Assembly: GCA_030762935.1 (NCBI GenBank)
Contig: CM060900.1
Coordinates: 285,517,784 to 285,581,783, forward strand
DNA from: Hymenopus coronatus
Lineage: Eukaryota; Arthropoda; Insecta; Mantodea; Hymenopodidae
DNA length: 64,000 nucleotides
Reading direction: 5' to 3'
A program made the position numbers and the translations under genes. The notes under the pieces are model-generated. The model was given only the letters and a program-made list of their open reading frames with translations, made no database searches and was not told where the DNA came from. Shown here in pieces: positions 1 to 13,006 of the stretch (within the stretch, counting starts at the first letter, position 1; the number at the start of each line of letters is the position of its first letter).

Positions 1-1592
1 ATAACGTGTAAGGGATAAAGTTCCTATCATTTCTCTCAAAACCAATTTTGCGACAAGACCACTCATATGTGGGTGAATCATCTGAAGAACAAATTTATCA
101 CCTACTCGATAAGTCGATGCTTGTCTCTTAAGCTTGACAATAGCTAACAGAAGGCTGAATAACTGTACAAGATGTTTCAGTAGGCATATGATAAAGCTCA
201 TCAATAAAAATTTTCCAAGGATTTGGAAATATAGTCTTGGCAAACTGACCCCTACACTCAGCTTGACCTTAAAATCAGTAGATGGACTAATTTACCTTTG
301 CCTGGCCAATTCATTTGACACAGAAATAAACACCCCAAGGTGACCAAGGTTGCCCTCAGGATACTCCTTCTGTATCAGTATTCTAATCTTTGCAACATCT
401 TGTTTTGCCTTTTCTAGCAAACTGTTTACTTTAGTTTTAACACTAAGAGAACTTAACGTTGTAATACTGTAGCTCTATATTCCCAGTACTTAATTAAGCC
501 AACCAAAATCCGCAATTGAAAAGGTCTAGATCATACATTAAAATATGCCTCCAATATTTCGCCTATATGCTTCTCATGCTTTGTGACGTGCCTCAATCTC
601 GGCAGATTCTCACAAATATAGATTTGCATCATCCGTAATGGTTCCGTTCTACATGATACGTTTTAAGTTACGCTGTAAGTCAGTCACACTATCTCGTTCA
701 TGGTATTTAACACCTCTAATTGCCAATTCATATTAGATTTCCACTTTTTGTAGAAAATCGAACTGCAAGAGAAATTCCATATTGCTGGTTAGGGTACACA
801 ATTGGTGAGAAATGTTACATAATTTTGTTTTACTTTTTACTTGCTCTCATAAATAATTACACTAGGTACACGTTCAGGAACTACATAAGAATAATCCTCT
901 TTACTGAAACTTCAAATTTAAGAACTCTAAATTTCTGAAATTGAAAAATACTGACCTCTACTCAATTGATAGCAAACATTATCATGGTTTGCTACCAAAA
1001 CTCAGTCCCAGTTAACCCAAATCATATTTTATACCCATGCACTAAAGCTGTAATTGCTACATTTTAACTTGTATGAGCACATCATTTCAACTTGATCAGG
1101 AAGCACCATCAGTAGAGAAAATTCAACTACCACCAATATTCAGTAATCATGCATTTATATGCTATTTAATAAACTACTCATTTTTAAACCGTATCTGATA
1201 ATCTAAAAGACTCCATATAAGCAAATCTTCAATAAATGATTTAGATCCTACAATTTCGTTTCCACTATAGTTTCTGATAATTCACAAAATTAAATATTTA
1301 ATTGATTTATATATTATTGTTAACACAGCCGGAGCACTGTGGCTTTAAATAAATTATTTTAATCTACATGACAAGTGTGGAGCTAGAGTGCTGAGAAGAA
1401 TAAAAAAATTATCAAAAAAAAAAAAAAAAAAAAAAGGTGGCTACATTCCAACACTTCCGCACACCCAAGCATTAAAATGTAATGAATTTTACAGAAAACT
1501 GTCTACCAGTAATTCCAAAGGGAACAATAGATACCTTGTACGTGAAATCATACATATATAAAATATACCTATATGTATAGCAAACTCATCTC
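1..1592. other. AT-rich stretch without recognisable gene
   Basis: No open frame here resembles a known protein and no splice-flanked coding segment stands out. The only simple feature is an uninterrupted A run at 1414-1435, which could be the tail of an unrecognised + strand retroposon. No matching SINE or LINE body was recognised upstream of it. Confidence 0.5.
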
Positions 1593-1605
1593 TTGCCAGC
1601 TGACC

Positions 1606-1668
1606 ACCGCCTGCGGTGCCATTAGTAGTTAAAGCGGGCGTTAAACACTACCAAAAAAAAAAAAAAAA
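1606..1668 (+). repeat. SINE family 1, 63-bp 3' fragment with perfect target-site duplication
   Basis: This is the 3' end of the tRNA-derived SINE seen in full at 17680-17934, containing the shared GCGGGCGTTAAAC block followed by a 16-A tail. The 13-bp sequence TTGCCAGCTGACC lies immediately before it (1593-1605) and again immediately after the A tail (1669-1681). Perfect duplications of this length are expected from LINE-assisted insertion, and the missing 5' part is the usual 5' truncation. The intact duplication suggests a relatively recent insertion. Confidence 0.88.
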
Positions 1669-1871
1669 TTGCCAGCTGACCTATACAGTACTTTGGTGCC
1701 ACGCGATGTTCAGGACAAACATGAAACCCACGGCGGCATTGCGCTAAGAATCGTGACCAATGTCACATTCACAATTTTACAGTTATTTCCCAACACATTC
1801 ATAGAACTGATTTTCCTATACAGCCGTTACGGAACAAGATAGTTTTAAATACACCAAAAGTCAGAACACAT

Positions 1872-1875
<4 letters not shown>

Positions 1876-1923
<48 letters not shown>
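1876..1923. repeat. (AT)n microsatellite
   Basis: Alternating AT/TA dinucleotides for about 48 bases, preceded by a short ACATACACAT transition. Confidence 0.95.
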
Positions 1924-1927
<4 letters not shown>

Positions 1928-2499
1928 ATTATAAAACTGAATAAATATACTAGTATGAAACAAAGCACAACGACATGGAAAATTCTCGCCCAAATGAAAC
2001 ACTTTCCTCTGTGTCACATAACGGCGCTCGCAATCTCTGTTGAAACTTGGAAACTGGCTCCTACATTATTTCCAGGAATTCACTTGCAGACGATCGGAAG
2101 AGCAGTAGCTTCCTTTGTGAATGTAATTCCATTGCTGAACTCGACTTCCTTCGAAAGCAGCATAGCTAAAAGAAATAGCTGGCTTGTCACCTACCACTCC
2201 ACGAGTCTCCTTCTGAAACGTTCACCGTTTCGAAGCCGGACGAAAAAGTTGTAGCAGTTGTGCAGTTAATTAAGACTTGTGGTAATATGCTTGCCAGCCC
2301 AACTTCTTTCCACTGATAATGAAATACAATGGCAGCATAATTGCCACCCAAAATTAAATGTAAACCAACTGCTTTGGCATAACTGCAAGTGAGCTTCCCT
2401 CGACTACACTTCGGGCTGACTTTTACCGGCTTCTCTCTCTTACTCAATCTAGCAAGCTAGACCCTTGGCCTCGGAGCACCTGGCACCAAGCCGTCAATC

Positions 2500-2562
2500 A
2501 GTTTTTTTATGGTGTTCATCGCCCGTTTTTACTACTTTTTGCACCACAAGCGATTTCAATCA
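2500..2562 (-). repeat. SINE family 1, degenerate 3' relic
   Basis: Read on the minus strand, this contains a degraded form of the family 1 3' end: a GTGGTGCAAAAAGTAGTAAAA segment-like block, then an ACGGGCG core and an A-rich tail (a T run at 2502-2508 on the + strand). It is clearly more diverged than the copies at 17680 and 45348. No target duplication is visible. Confidence 0.55.
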
Positions 2563-2649
2563 GTGAACGATGCACATTCCTTTGTGACTCTCTGAACACC
2601 CAGAGGCGTGTTTAGGCAGTAGAGACCCCTGGTGATGCGTACAGAAGTA

Positions 2650-5600
2650 GACAAATGGCGCAAGATTGACCGAAACGTTATGTAATTCATACAGTCATGG
2701 CACACAACGTCGCCCTACACTGGCTAATCTGTTACAACGGATGCGTACCGAAATCGTATAAATGTTTAACGGTAGCAAGAGAACATCATGGAGCAAGCAT
2801 AAATTTTCATTTACTCGATATACGCCTTCCTCTGTCATATGGGATATTTTAAAGCATGTTCCTCGTATATTGACTCCTATGCCATTCGCCGGAATAAAAA
2901 TAGCTACAGGCGCTATTGTTGATATGTTTGGCGAGGCTAAAACTTGGGCAGTGCTTTCGCTCAAAACTGAAGATCAGTCAACTCAAAGATCAAATGAATT
3001 TATTTTAGTTAAGAAGGAGGAAGAATCCCAAAAGCTCTCAGTTCGTTCCGATAACCCTGAATATTACAATCACCATTTCAGCATAGTGGAGTAAGAACAT
3101 GCAATTTCTACTTCACGAGAATCTGCATCGGGTGCAAATGAAATTCACGTTCAAATGATAAATCACCTGTCTACTAAAGTTAAAGCATTCCTGCTGCAGC
3201 TTTATAATCGTGTTTGGGTTAATGGAAGAGTGGCGGGAGGCCGTCATTTTAGCTTCTTTGAAACTCGGAAAGTACCTTCATCTTCGGTCCAGCTATTAAT
3301 CCTCACCTGTTGCATTTGCAATGTGATGGAATGCATGGCCAATGGACGGGAAATCACCACCTAGTCACTAACAGCTAATGCGGTTTTCGACGACGTGGGT
3401 CAGCTAATGCTCGCTATTGACGCACATGATGAACGGATTTATCAAAGACTGTCAAACCTCTTTTTGACCTTGAGAAGGCTTATGATATGTGAAGGCGATC
3501 AGGCATATTACGTACACTACACACCTGGAATATACGGGGACACATCCCGTTGTGCATTCAGGGGGTTTATAAGGGACCGCGTTTGTCGAGTAAGGGTCTC
3601 CTCGGTTTTTTCGAAATCTGTTTGTTCAAGAGAACGGAGTGTGTTAAGTCTCGGCACTCAGCGTCACGTTTTTAGGTATAGCGATTTTATATCCACACAT
3701 ATACCCAAAGGTGTATAGTCCCACTTATTTGTAGACGACTTCGCCCCTACCTTGTGTACTTCTCAGCATACACCGTTTTTGAAACGTCACCTTCCACAGT
3801 GTTCATACAGTCTTCCAGAATTGAGTTATAAAAACTGATTTAATTTCTGCACCGAAAAACCACTTTGCGATATTTTTTGACGCCAAAGGAGGCGATCACC
3901 AGATTCGTTCCGATTTGGTCCAGATTTACTCCTATACGCATACGAGCCAGGATTCCTAGAGTTGATACTCAATCGTAAACTTCGCTGCTCACCACATATA
4001 ACACCGCTAGAACCGTCATGGACCCGTTCTCTGAATCTCTTAGGGAAATATTGCGGAGCTGATTGCTTCTTAATCGCACACTTATCCGATCGAATTTAGA
4101 AAATGGATGCATCGGTTATTTTTCAGCACGACCATTCGTGTGGGTAGTATTAGACACTTTCCATAATGAGGGCATCTGTATGTCTGTTTGCGCCATTACG
4201 CCAAATCTCCAGAATCATCTCTGTAATTTCAGCGTGAAGTCCTGTTTCCAAGGTGTGGCTGTGGGCTTAAGTGCATGCCTGCTCAACCAGCATTAATCCG
4301 TTTTTCCATACCGAAATGGAGGAACTTTATACTTACTGCTCACATAGTCCGAGGGTCATAACCCGAGACCTTCTTTGGCATCACCTCCTTAAAATGGCTG
4401 GTATGTTTCCTTAAGGTGATAGGGGATCAACCCCCATGGTTACGTGCTACCCCCTCAAAAATCTTGGGATGACGTCATATGGAAAGTCTAGGATGCTTAT
4501 GTCTCATATCTGTACTGTTATCTGTTTTTTTAAGAATGTTTGTCACATTACAATATTCACATCTGCATCTATACCGATGAAAGTAAGTGCACCAGCGATG
4601 TTGGATGTACCTTTGTTTATGAAACCGAACGACATACATTTGCTTTGCATAACAGTACATCCGTTTATACTACAGAGCTCTATGACATATACCAGTCTCT
4701 ATGTTCGCCGTCACAAATTGGGAAACCCCCTTAGTACAAGTAATTCCCTGAGTGCACATCACAGCGGTCTTAAGATGTAGAACAGCCATCCTAACGTGCC
4801 TCGCATTCAGAAAACCCTCTACATTTTGCACGGTTCCAGTGTTAATGTTGAGTGTGAATAAATTCCTGGTCACGTCGGTGTGCCGGGGAATGAACTTGCG
4901 GATTTTGTTGCAAAGACGGCAGCCACAAAACTGAGTGCTGCAATTGCTTGTGTAACAGCTGAGGATTTTGGGCTTGTGCGGAGAACGGCGATTTCATGCT
5001 GGCATAAAGAGTGGTCAGCTCTCCCCAGAAAGGAGCTAAGAGTAATGAATGAACTCCGAATATACTGGTAGCTTGTTATCGTATGTATTGTCATGCAGAT
5101 AAGCCTTATCTCGATATGGTTAGGGCCACTGCGTTTTTACACATAGCTACTTGCTCATGAACGAACCTGCTCCTATCTATGCACTCTGTAGAGCAGAATT
5201 GTCAATATGTCATGTGCTGCTAAAGTGTGTCTCTCTAGCTGCTCTTCGAGCAATCCTGCTGCTACCGGTCTCCCTTGTGGAGGTCCTCGCGAATGACAAC
5301 AAAGTGGTGGATAGGATTTTTAAGTTTTGGCCCGAAATGACTTTTGCAATAAGGATTTGGTTTTGGTTTTATTCATACTGACTGATGGCAATGAAACGAT
5401 CGATCAGTTGTTTAACTTTAGCAATGAGGGTTTAGTTTTAGTTATATTTATATTTTGTCATTCAAAATGTTGATCTAGATTTTAGATTCCTTTATGCCTT
5501 TTGCCATGGACAATTGTATTTACACTGGGTTCTATATCTCACGTTGGCCATATTTTATTCTTAAGTTAGATTTATATTGATGCTTATGTTTGGCCTTTGC

Positions 5601-5695
5601 CACGACTTGTTTTATAAGGGCGCTAATAACCATGCAGTTGAGTGCCGTTATACGCGAATCACCATTATAATAATCACCATCACTTCAGGAGTTAT
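2650..5695 (+). pseudogene. 5'-truncated Jockey-like non-LTR retrotransposon ORF2 (copy 1)
   Basis: This is a decayed relative of the element at 25.0-31.0 kb, starting partway through ORF2 just before the reverse transcriptase. Recognisable pieces in order are: a pre-RT region (about 2690-3090, matching 27800-28200); the RT motif FDLEKAYD (about 3463-3490); an FVDD catalytic box near 3724; an RNase H domain with YTDESK (near 4570) and TTELYDIY (near 4670); the RNase H end GVPGNELAD (about 4880-4905); and the cysteine-containing C-terminal tail (5151-5381). The 3' end repeats the GGGCGCT...AGTGCCG hairpin-like element at 5618-5647, followed by an ATC/ATA-rich tail. Numerous frameshifts and stops separate the pieces, so it makes no full protein. 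It keeps RT and RNase H active-site residues, some of which the longer copy has lost. The 5' truncation is typical of LINE insertion. Its exact 5' boundary is uncertain by about 50 bases. Confidence 0.85.
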
Positions 5696-7195
5696 ATAGA
5701 TAAATGTGACCACGGAACTGCTCGTACCTGATGTCGCTCAAAAGGAGTAGTGAGAAGAATCCTTTCAACTTAATTGCCTGAGACCTCGGGAGAGCGCCCA
5801 AGTTGGAAGCTGCATCGAAACCTCAAGACAGGAACGACGGAGATATACAAGATCCCTGTGAATGAGACAGGAGTTAATCCCAAGAAGCGTAAAACTACGG
5901 CAAGGATAAAGCTTGAAGAGAAAGACACCGCTTAAGAGTAGACGTGACTCTAGAGCCTCGCACGAGGCCTTCAGATTTCATCATCATAGGTGGCACTAAC
6001 TAGTGGGGATAAAATGTGCAGTGATTGTTTCGGGACACCGAGGATGCCTTACCCGTATTCACATAAGTGAGCGTTCGGGGACACCTATTATGAAATATGT
6101 AATGCAGACTTATCTGCGAACACTTATCGCAAAATTTTGGAACTAGATAGAAAAATACTTTTTTAGGGGAATGGGTATTGGAAAATATATCATTGTAATG
6201 GTTGTATCTAATCAAACGTTTTGAATATTTAGCTATTTTTGTTCTCGTATGATTTGAATTTTGTAAATATTCAACTCATAACATTCCTATTATTATTTAC
6301 ACTTAATCTCATATTTGTGCTTAGGTCACTCGTTTTGTAACTGCGGTCAATTTATCATGTAAATATTTGGTTTTCTACACGTTTTAACTTACCCACGCTG
6401 AAATATATTCATTCATGACCGGCTATTCACAAGCAGTGGAAAAAACAACCGTATAACAGTGAAAACAAATATAATTTATTGGGTAACCTCAGGATGAATT
6501 CAGAAAGTTAATGGTCATAGTTCTTGAAATATGACTATATAAGGCATCTTCAGACAGGCATAACGACCATGTCAACTTAATCGCCAGATTTCACTTTCCA
6601 ATTATGAGACGTAAGCAGGCATATTGTGATTTTTGTGAGGACATTTTATATAAAAATACCGTAAATTGCTGTAAAATATTGAAAACCAAATATTGTAAAA
6701 TAGGAGAAGATTAAATTAAACTCCGTACCCCAGCAGCACATAGTCCAGCCAAAGCCTACGCCCCTCGCTGTATCGCTCACCCGCTGCAGGTGTAATATAT
6801 GGGGTACTTTGCTCAAGGGTGGTACGTAGTTAGGTGTGTGAGTCCCTCTTGTTCGGTTAATGCGGTCTTTGCAACCTGGAGCCGATAGTTTTCCCTCAAG
6901 ACTCTCCTCCATTGGCCCACCTGGAACGTCACGACGCCAAACAAAATGGCCAAAACGTTCCCTTTGATTAAATACCCAACTCATTGCAATTATACCTCTA
7001 ATTCTTCAAGAAAGTTGATATATTCACGATAAATTAAATACCTTTTAACTCAGAATATTAAGAATTTTCGTTAACTTCAAATAAAAAAAAATATTTAGGG
7101 AGGGGGCGGACAGGAGTAAAGGTTTTAAGGACAAGTGTTTAGGTGTGTTGAAAAGGACCCCATAGCGAAATGTCCTAGCGGAGGCCTAATAACAT
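5696..7195. other. Unrecognised sequence
   Basis: Between the non-LTR tail and the next fragment I recognise no gene. A GC-richer minus-strand open stretch (6646-6984, 112 codons) has no motif I know and ends in AT-rich sequence, so I do not call it a gene. Confidence 0.4.
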
Positions 7196-7199
7196 TTAG

Positions 7200-7480
7200 G
7201 TGATTTTTTTCTTTTTTCGTGATGGACTGTCATGAGGGCGATGGTCCTCGTCCCAGATGAGTTCTGGGCCCTTTTGGCTGCACCAGATGTGTTCCGGTCC
7301 ATAGGCTGTAGGGGTTGGTCTTACATGGCTTCTGTCAGGTGTCGTTGAAGATCTCCTAGGAGAATGGTTAAAGCACGTGTGTGTTGCTGGATCATTTCGT
7401 CCAGTCGTTTGCATACCTTATAGATCCGGGTGTCCCCCACCTTATCGAGTCGCTTATTAAAGTGATTTCTTAAGGGGTGT
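7200..7480 (-). other. Unrecognised GC-richer coding-like fragment, possible coiled coil
   Basis: On the minus strand one frame reads through roughly RLDKVGDTRIYKVCKRLDEM and a following heptad-like segment before a stop. This resembles the coiled-coil part of retrotransposon gag-like proteins such as the one at 38.6-38.9 kb, but the similarity is only in character and not residue by residue. It could equally be a decayed host-derived fragment. An A-rich tail on the same strand lies upstream (T run 7602-7652 on the + strand), belonging to a separate upstream retroposed piece of unknown type (7653-7920). Confidence 0.2.
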
Positions 7481-7601
7481 TATCTCAGTGCACTGCTGTT
7501 TGCAAAGATAGCTATAGGCTGCAAGCAGTCTCCCGATTATCTTGTCTGGAAATCTCTCTTACATACTTTCGCCTTAAAGCGAGTGCTATTGGAATCAGCT
7601 C

Positions 7602-7652
7602 TTTTTTTTTTTTTTTTTTTGTTTTTTTGTTTTTTTGTTTTTTTTTTTGTTT
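7602..7652 (-). repeat. Poly-A tail of an unidentified minus-strand retroposon
   Basis: A 51-base T-rich run with a few Gs on the + strand. On the minus strand it follows about 270 bases of GC-richer sequence (7653-7920), consistent with a retroposed transcript whose source I do not recognise. Confidence 0.4.
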
Positions 7653-7920
7653 ACACGACACAGTCGTGACTTTGTGTCTGAATCTCTCCAAGTAGCTTAT
7701 TTACTTCAAAAGGTGATACTTGTTTCGTAGGTTGTTATGGTCTTGGCTCAATAGATCCAGCTCTCTATCGAGCCACACTCGACTTTGAGGAGGACCTCCA
7801 GTTCCCTGAGGGACATTTGGGTCGACTTTGGTTCTCGCTGAGATACGAAGCTGCCTCAGAGAAACTGCTGGTTTCACTCTCAAAAGCAAAAAATCTTCCA
7901 AGTCGGTCACTGGGAACAAT

Positions 7921-8596
7921 AAACAGCTGCGATCCTTTCGTAAGGTAAGGTATTCAATAGTTGTGTGTGTAAATGCATGTGAAGGCCATTTTATCTAGAG
8001 ATGCTATGTGTTGCACAATGTTTTAAATGTTGGCTTTCTGTACTCAGTGTTGAAAAATTTACAGCAGAGCAGAATACTTGTATTTTAATTGGAATTTGAT
8101 ATATAATAATATCACGTATTGAAAATGCTTTGAGTGATGGGAAAAATTAATATCATATATTAATATCTTCATTAATAGACTAGGAGAGATTGTTTAAGCT
8201 CAATTTGGCTGAGTCAGAGAACTTGAGCGTACTCGGCAACAGACCTGATAGCCCCCGGTAGGAAGCGTGATAACCAATATTGTCACACTAAGGCTGTGAC
8301 TGGAGGAATGCCTAGCTTGGAGTTTAGGATGGTAGAGCAATATCAAACGCTTCACTTAACAGTACAAATATAATGAAAAAATTGTATAAATTTCCAATGT
8401 GCGGTTGTTTGGTTTACAAAAAGAGGGGCCTTGTAAGTTAAATACTGACATTATTATGCCTGAGTTGGACAGTAAGTTGTAGGTCTTACCTTGAGAAATA
8501 TGTGGACAATGAGCGAACGAGGGGTCGAGTCCGGGGAAGCCACGCCGAAGGTGTCGGCCGGAACTATGTGTCAACCAAAGAGTGAGAGAGAGAGAG

Positions 8597-8651
<55 letters not shown>

Positions 8652-9395
8652 CCCCGAGTCGACTCTCAGTCTTCCTATTGTTTACGTAATCTAACGAAAC
8701 TTCTGTGCTTTAAGAAACTTTAAAATGAAATTCCAATTACATTTCGAGCGTCCTGAATAAAATACACTCAAAAGAATGTAAGCTAATTACGCATAAAAAC
8801 ATATCACTGACGAAGGTGATAGCAAAAGTGATTGCACTTTATGCCACTGCATTCCAAAAGATAATTCAGCAGTGACGACAGCTTACCCTCAATGCTGACA
8901 TGTATGGCATACTGTTGGCATACCCCGTAAGTCGCGAGAATGCGCTGCTCATTTGGTGGGCTCCTAAGCTGGAACGGTCTGGACTATAAGTTAAAAACCA
9001 TAAAGCCTGTTAGTTTAAATGTACGTATTCAATATTAAAAAAAAAATTGCGATAGACTCAGACTTCAAACTTTGCCATATTTTGTTGACTTTACTTTGTG
9101 GAGTATAAAATATACTAAAACTGTAATTTGTTTTCTCTACCTCTTACCTAACACGAAGTATGCAGGATATTCAATCCACAACTCGGTTCATTATTATAAT
9201 TTCAGCAGAAACATGTGTTTTGTAATGAGTATTGTAATCGAAAATCAGTTTTCAGCCATAGAAATCTTACTTGTTAGCGTCTGTGAAATCTGTTTGTTAT
9301 TGTATGGTAGGGCAAGGTAAGCGGAGAGGTCCATTATTGCTTAGGTGCGCACTACTAGTGTACCTCAGAAAGGATAGTCGTCCTCCGTGACCTTT
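7921..9395. other. No recognisable gene; (GA)n inside
   Basis: Apart from the (GA)n tract at 8581-8650 I see no gene. An open frame near 9072-9320 has a weak acceptor-like and donor-like context but no known domain. Confidence 0.4.
8581..8650. repeat. (GA)n microsatellite
   Basis: About 70 bases of GA/AG repeats with a short GTGTGTGT interruption near 8596. Confidence 0.95.
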
Positions 9396-9628
9396 GATTC
9401 CCAAGGTCGCGGAAGCCAATGGATTTTTTCGGGCTTAAAGTTCGTCAGCATTGATTCCTTCGGAAAGGAAGCAAAGCTGCTGGTCTCGCGTAGAAGATTT
9501 ACGGCAGGAAAAAGAATCTCAAGACAAATAAGGAGGCCTTTGAGTAACATTAAGCAGATATTTTCGCCCAGTGTTGAATGGGACGCTGAAAACCGTAGGT
9601 GTTGAAGAGCGTCCATAAGTAAAACTTA
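9396..9628 (+). repeat. SINE family 2, copy lacking most of its tRNA head
   Basis: It aligns along its length with the complete family 2 copy at 28291-28584: the GATTCCCAAGGTCGCGG segment, the CTTCGGAAAGGAAGCAAAG block, the AGGAGGCCTTTGAGTAA block and the 3' GAAGAGCGTCCATAAGTAAA end. The B-box part after GGTCGCGG is deleted. No poly-A tail is retained. Confidence 0.85.
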
Positions 9629-9629
9629 A

Positions 9630-12015
9630 CTTAATTTATTTTCAAAAAGGAAAAGTCCAAGAAATACCAAATTTCTTCATGCATATTTTGAAAGTGCAAG
9701 AAAAAGAAACAACCTCCACGTCATACAGTCCCTTCAAATCCTGTCAATATAGTACCAGTGGGTTAAGATCTATTGCAGGCTGTCCCAGCTGCGGGGCGCG
9801 CAAAAACACCAGAGAGCAAATAGCAATCATATTCCATATTATAGAGCCTAACTACGCTATGCAATATGGCGCACCATTAAGGGCAGGTATAATCACGGCT
9901 GAATCAAGTTTTGGAATTTAAGTGGCTGGAAGTGACCTTCACCCAGTGACATATTGATCACCACGTTGCCCTTCCCTCTGCTGCTGATTTGGTAGCTGAG
10001 TGCGCGCGTGTCCTCCGACTCAGATGACACGAGTTGGGACAACCTGGCTTTCTGATAGTTACTAGAGATCCTGTGAATATTCTCGGAGAATGTGCATTAA
10101 TCGGGGTGTGTTTGGTCAGCATGCAAGCTCTCTCAGTCCTTTTGGTGGAGTTTCCGACATCGACACATCAGAAACAGCAAGTATACGGGTAAGAGATCAA
10201 ACACTTCCAAAATTCTGCTTTATTTTCTTAACATCCTGACCATGATTTCCAGACAATTAGTGAATCTGCTTTAATTTCCTGGCTTGGTTTCTGAGTGCCT
10301 TGAGTTTCACTAATATCAGTTCTTTCTTTATTATTTTTATAAAATGCTGAAAAGTTAAAGTGTGCAAGAAAATAATAGATCATTTTTGCTATCTCCAATC
10401 TGTTAAAATATTTACATTATAAGCATTCATCTTCATATTGGTTGTTTATTTTACAGAGATTGTAAACCCATTTAGGTATATATTCCCGCACCTTCTCTGG
10501 TAATAGATAAATTACTCATGCCTGTTGACGCCATGATTCAAAAAGTATCTTCTAAATTCAATTGTATCTATATTACTATGCAGATCACAAGTCATACTCT
10601 CTAGCAGCTTCAAAAATTTTCCTCACGCGATTCATCGTTTACTACCTTAGCATCCTTGAAGAATAGTGATTTATTTTCAGCCTTTCTTTTAGTGCCTAGC
10701 ATATGCTGTAAGTTTCTTGTCACACGTGAAAAGCAGAACAATATGTGCCACATTGCACCATACTTAGATGTTGCAAAAGCTATTTTTACAATATTTTTGA
10801 TTCCACCGAAATGACAGTAAATAACTCTTCATATATTGTGTTAAAGAAACAAAATGCTAGACGCAGCCACTTTTATATATCGTCTACAATTAGCATCAAA
10901 TAAAATGAAAATCCTAAATGCTTAAGTTACATCTGCCCGGAAACAAATGTTGTTTGCATAATTATTTATCCGTTTCAAACTTTCGTCGTTTTAATGAGAC
11001 CGAACTCCTCATATTTCACCAACCCACCCCTTCCTTTTCTTTGTTCGTTTAGGTAAGTGACATATTATCCTTCCCTTGTTTTCAATACCTTTCACATACA
11101 TCTTATGTGTTATCAGGTCTTTTCTGTTAAGAATACTCTGTTCACTGTGTATGCTAGTTTAATCTATGATTCCCTCCGGAATATTTCTCTCACTGATCTA
11201 ATTGTCATCTTTTAGGCTACTAATAAAGGTGATCTTAACAGCAATGGACAATACTAATAAATTTCTATGGTAATGTTGTATACACAAGCATCAGATTGGT
11301 ATATAACAGCATTACAATTATAGGTTTTAAATTAATTACAATTGCCTGCGATAGTTGATGTGTGAGACTTGACAAACTAAGAGTGTTCTATTTGCGTTTC
11401 CTGGTTTTTATGCTTTGGGAGATAATTCTTCCATCTCTGAGCTTCACTTTCATTTCGGCAACGCAAATTGGTGCCATTTTGTGCTTATGCCTGAAAGATC
11501 AAAGCCATAAGGTATTGACTCTACATTTGCATTGCTAGTTTCTACAAACACGGCAATAAGTGACATCTCCTTTATTTGTTGGATCACTTCCATGATGACC
11601 TTCGTAAATTTATGTTTTGATAGGTTCCTCAGTTTCCTTTAAGATTTAAATTTATGTGAAGAATTTATTAAGAGTATATTGATATAAGTGTAGAACTGTA
11701 TCATTGCAGAATGCAGGAAAGTTTTGAGAAGACAAAACGAAATTGAATATTTTCCATCTACGGGATTCTGCAATACACTTAAGACACGTGTATCGCATAC
11801 TGTTACTTGAAGATGAGTATTCATATTAATCAAAATATAGTAATAAATGAATTAAAATAATGGTTGAATTCAAATGACTACCATGAGAAATAAATATTTT
11901 GTAGTAGTTGTTATGTAACTCTACAGTGTTTTTATTTATAAGCAAGGTTTGTTGGTTTTGCAGACATTTTTATCTATACTACCCTACTTAAAATAGACTT
12001 GACAATTTTATTATG
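9630..12015. other. No recognisable gene
   Basis: AT-rich sequence with short frames only. Minus-strand stretches near 11390-11640 have slightly coding-like composition but contain no motif I can identify. Confidence 0.4.
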
Positions 12016-12019
12016 GGGA

Positions 12020-12985
12020 AATTTATGATAGACGGCAGGGAAATGGAAGAAGCGCGGAGAGTGCGATGTTCTTCATTAGTTCTGGAAAAGTCCAAACAAA
12101 GGTACGAGCTACTGTAGAACACAGTGAAAAAATAGTTAACTGAAAAGAGTGTGCAGATAAACGAAAAACATTGTTGGCTTATTTTATTCTGAAAAGTGAC
12201 AGTTTAAAGCCTATAGGCAGTTTATCGTTAGAGCATTCACTGCTGAAAGCTATTATTAAGTTGAATAATGGTATTGATATTTCATTATTTAGTAAACTAG
12301 TTGCTTTCTTGAAAATACAAGTTTAGATCACCGGCCAAAAAAGTCTAGTGTTTCTAGCAGTGAAGAAATTAATGTTTTAAATAAAGCCCTCGATGATGTA
12401 TTCTTAATGATGAAGTTAGCAATGATTTTTGGAATTGCTTGTCGGAAAGAATTGCTGAAAACTGTGACTTGCGATGTGTAAGGCAAAGGTTCGGTTATAA
12501 TTACTAATATCCCAAATACCATGATGAACGTTAAGCGATGTTTTACTAATGCAGAAGTTGATGTTTTAGGAAATTATACCGTAGTATGCTGCCTTGAGGC
12601 CAAAAGAGTGAAGCTGCAACGATTTTATTTAATTCTTTTATTTATTTTTTGGTTGTTGTTGTTTTTTTAACATTTCGTAATGGGAAATTTATTGGTGAGC
12701 CTAAAAATTAATACCATGGTAGGAGTTCCTTCGAACATTGCAGATTATCTAAAACTAGAATATGCTAGTTCTTTCACCGGTTATACGTCAGGAGAACATC
12801 CGTTACTTTGTATGCAGATATAGGTGCGGATATTCTTTCTCTAAAACGATAGGGTGAGTGGAAATCTTCAGAAGTGGTAGGAGGGTATGTGGAAAATTTT
12901 CTTCAAAATAAGATTAATGTTGCAGATATCATTTTACATTCTAGGAGCAAGACTGTTCCAGCGCCGTCTATTAGCGGAGAAATAA
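12020..12985 (+). pseudogene. Decayed Crypton-like tyrosine recombinase
   Basis: A tyrosine recombinase/phage-integrase-type protein, the enzyme of Crypton transposons, would cut and rejoin element DNA. Pieces of it occur in the expected order in drifting + frames. These are an N-terminal core-binding segment with LEKSKQRYE (about 12085), the catalytic-domain entry LMMKLAMIFGIACRKEL (about 12405-12455, including the Arg expected in the box I region), a central segment near 12690-12760, and the C-terminal part resembling the box II/tyrosine region with EWKSSEVVGGYVENF (about 12855-12900). The His-x-x-Arg site near 12780-12800 appears replaced, and stops and frameshifts occur throughout, so it is inactive. 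Assignment to Crypton rests on my memory of arthropod recombinases of this type. No terminal repeats were identified. Confidence 0.7.
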
Positions 12986-13006
12986 ATATACTGAGCACAT
13001 TCATTC

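Noticed and set aside
9185..9316. Possible exon between an acceptor-like TATAATTTCAG and donor GTAAGC
   Set aside because: The open frame has no known domain, its hydrophobic composition is as expected of AT-rich sequence, and it does not link in phase to the other candidate exons with any certainty.
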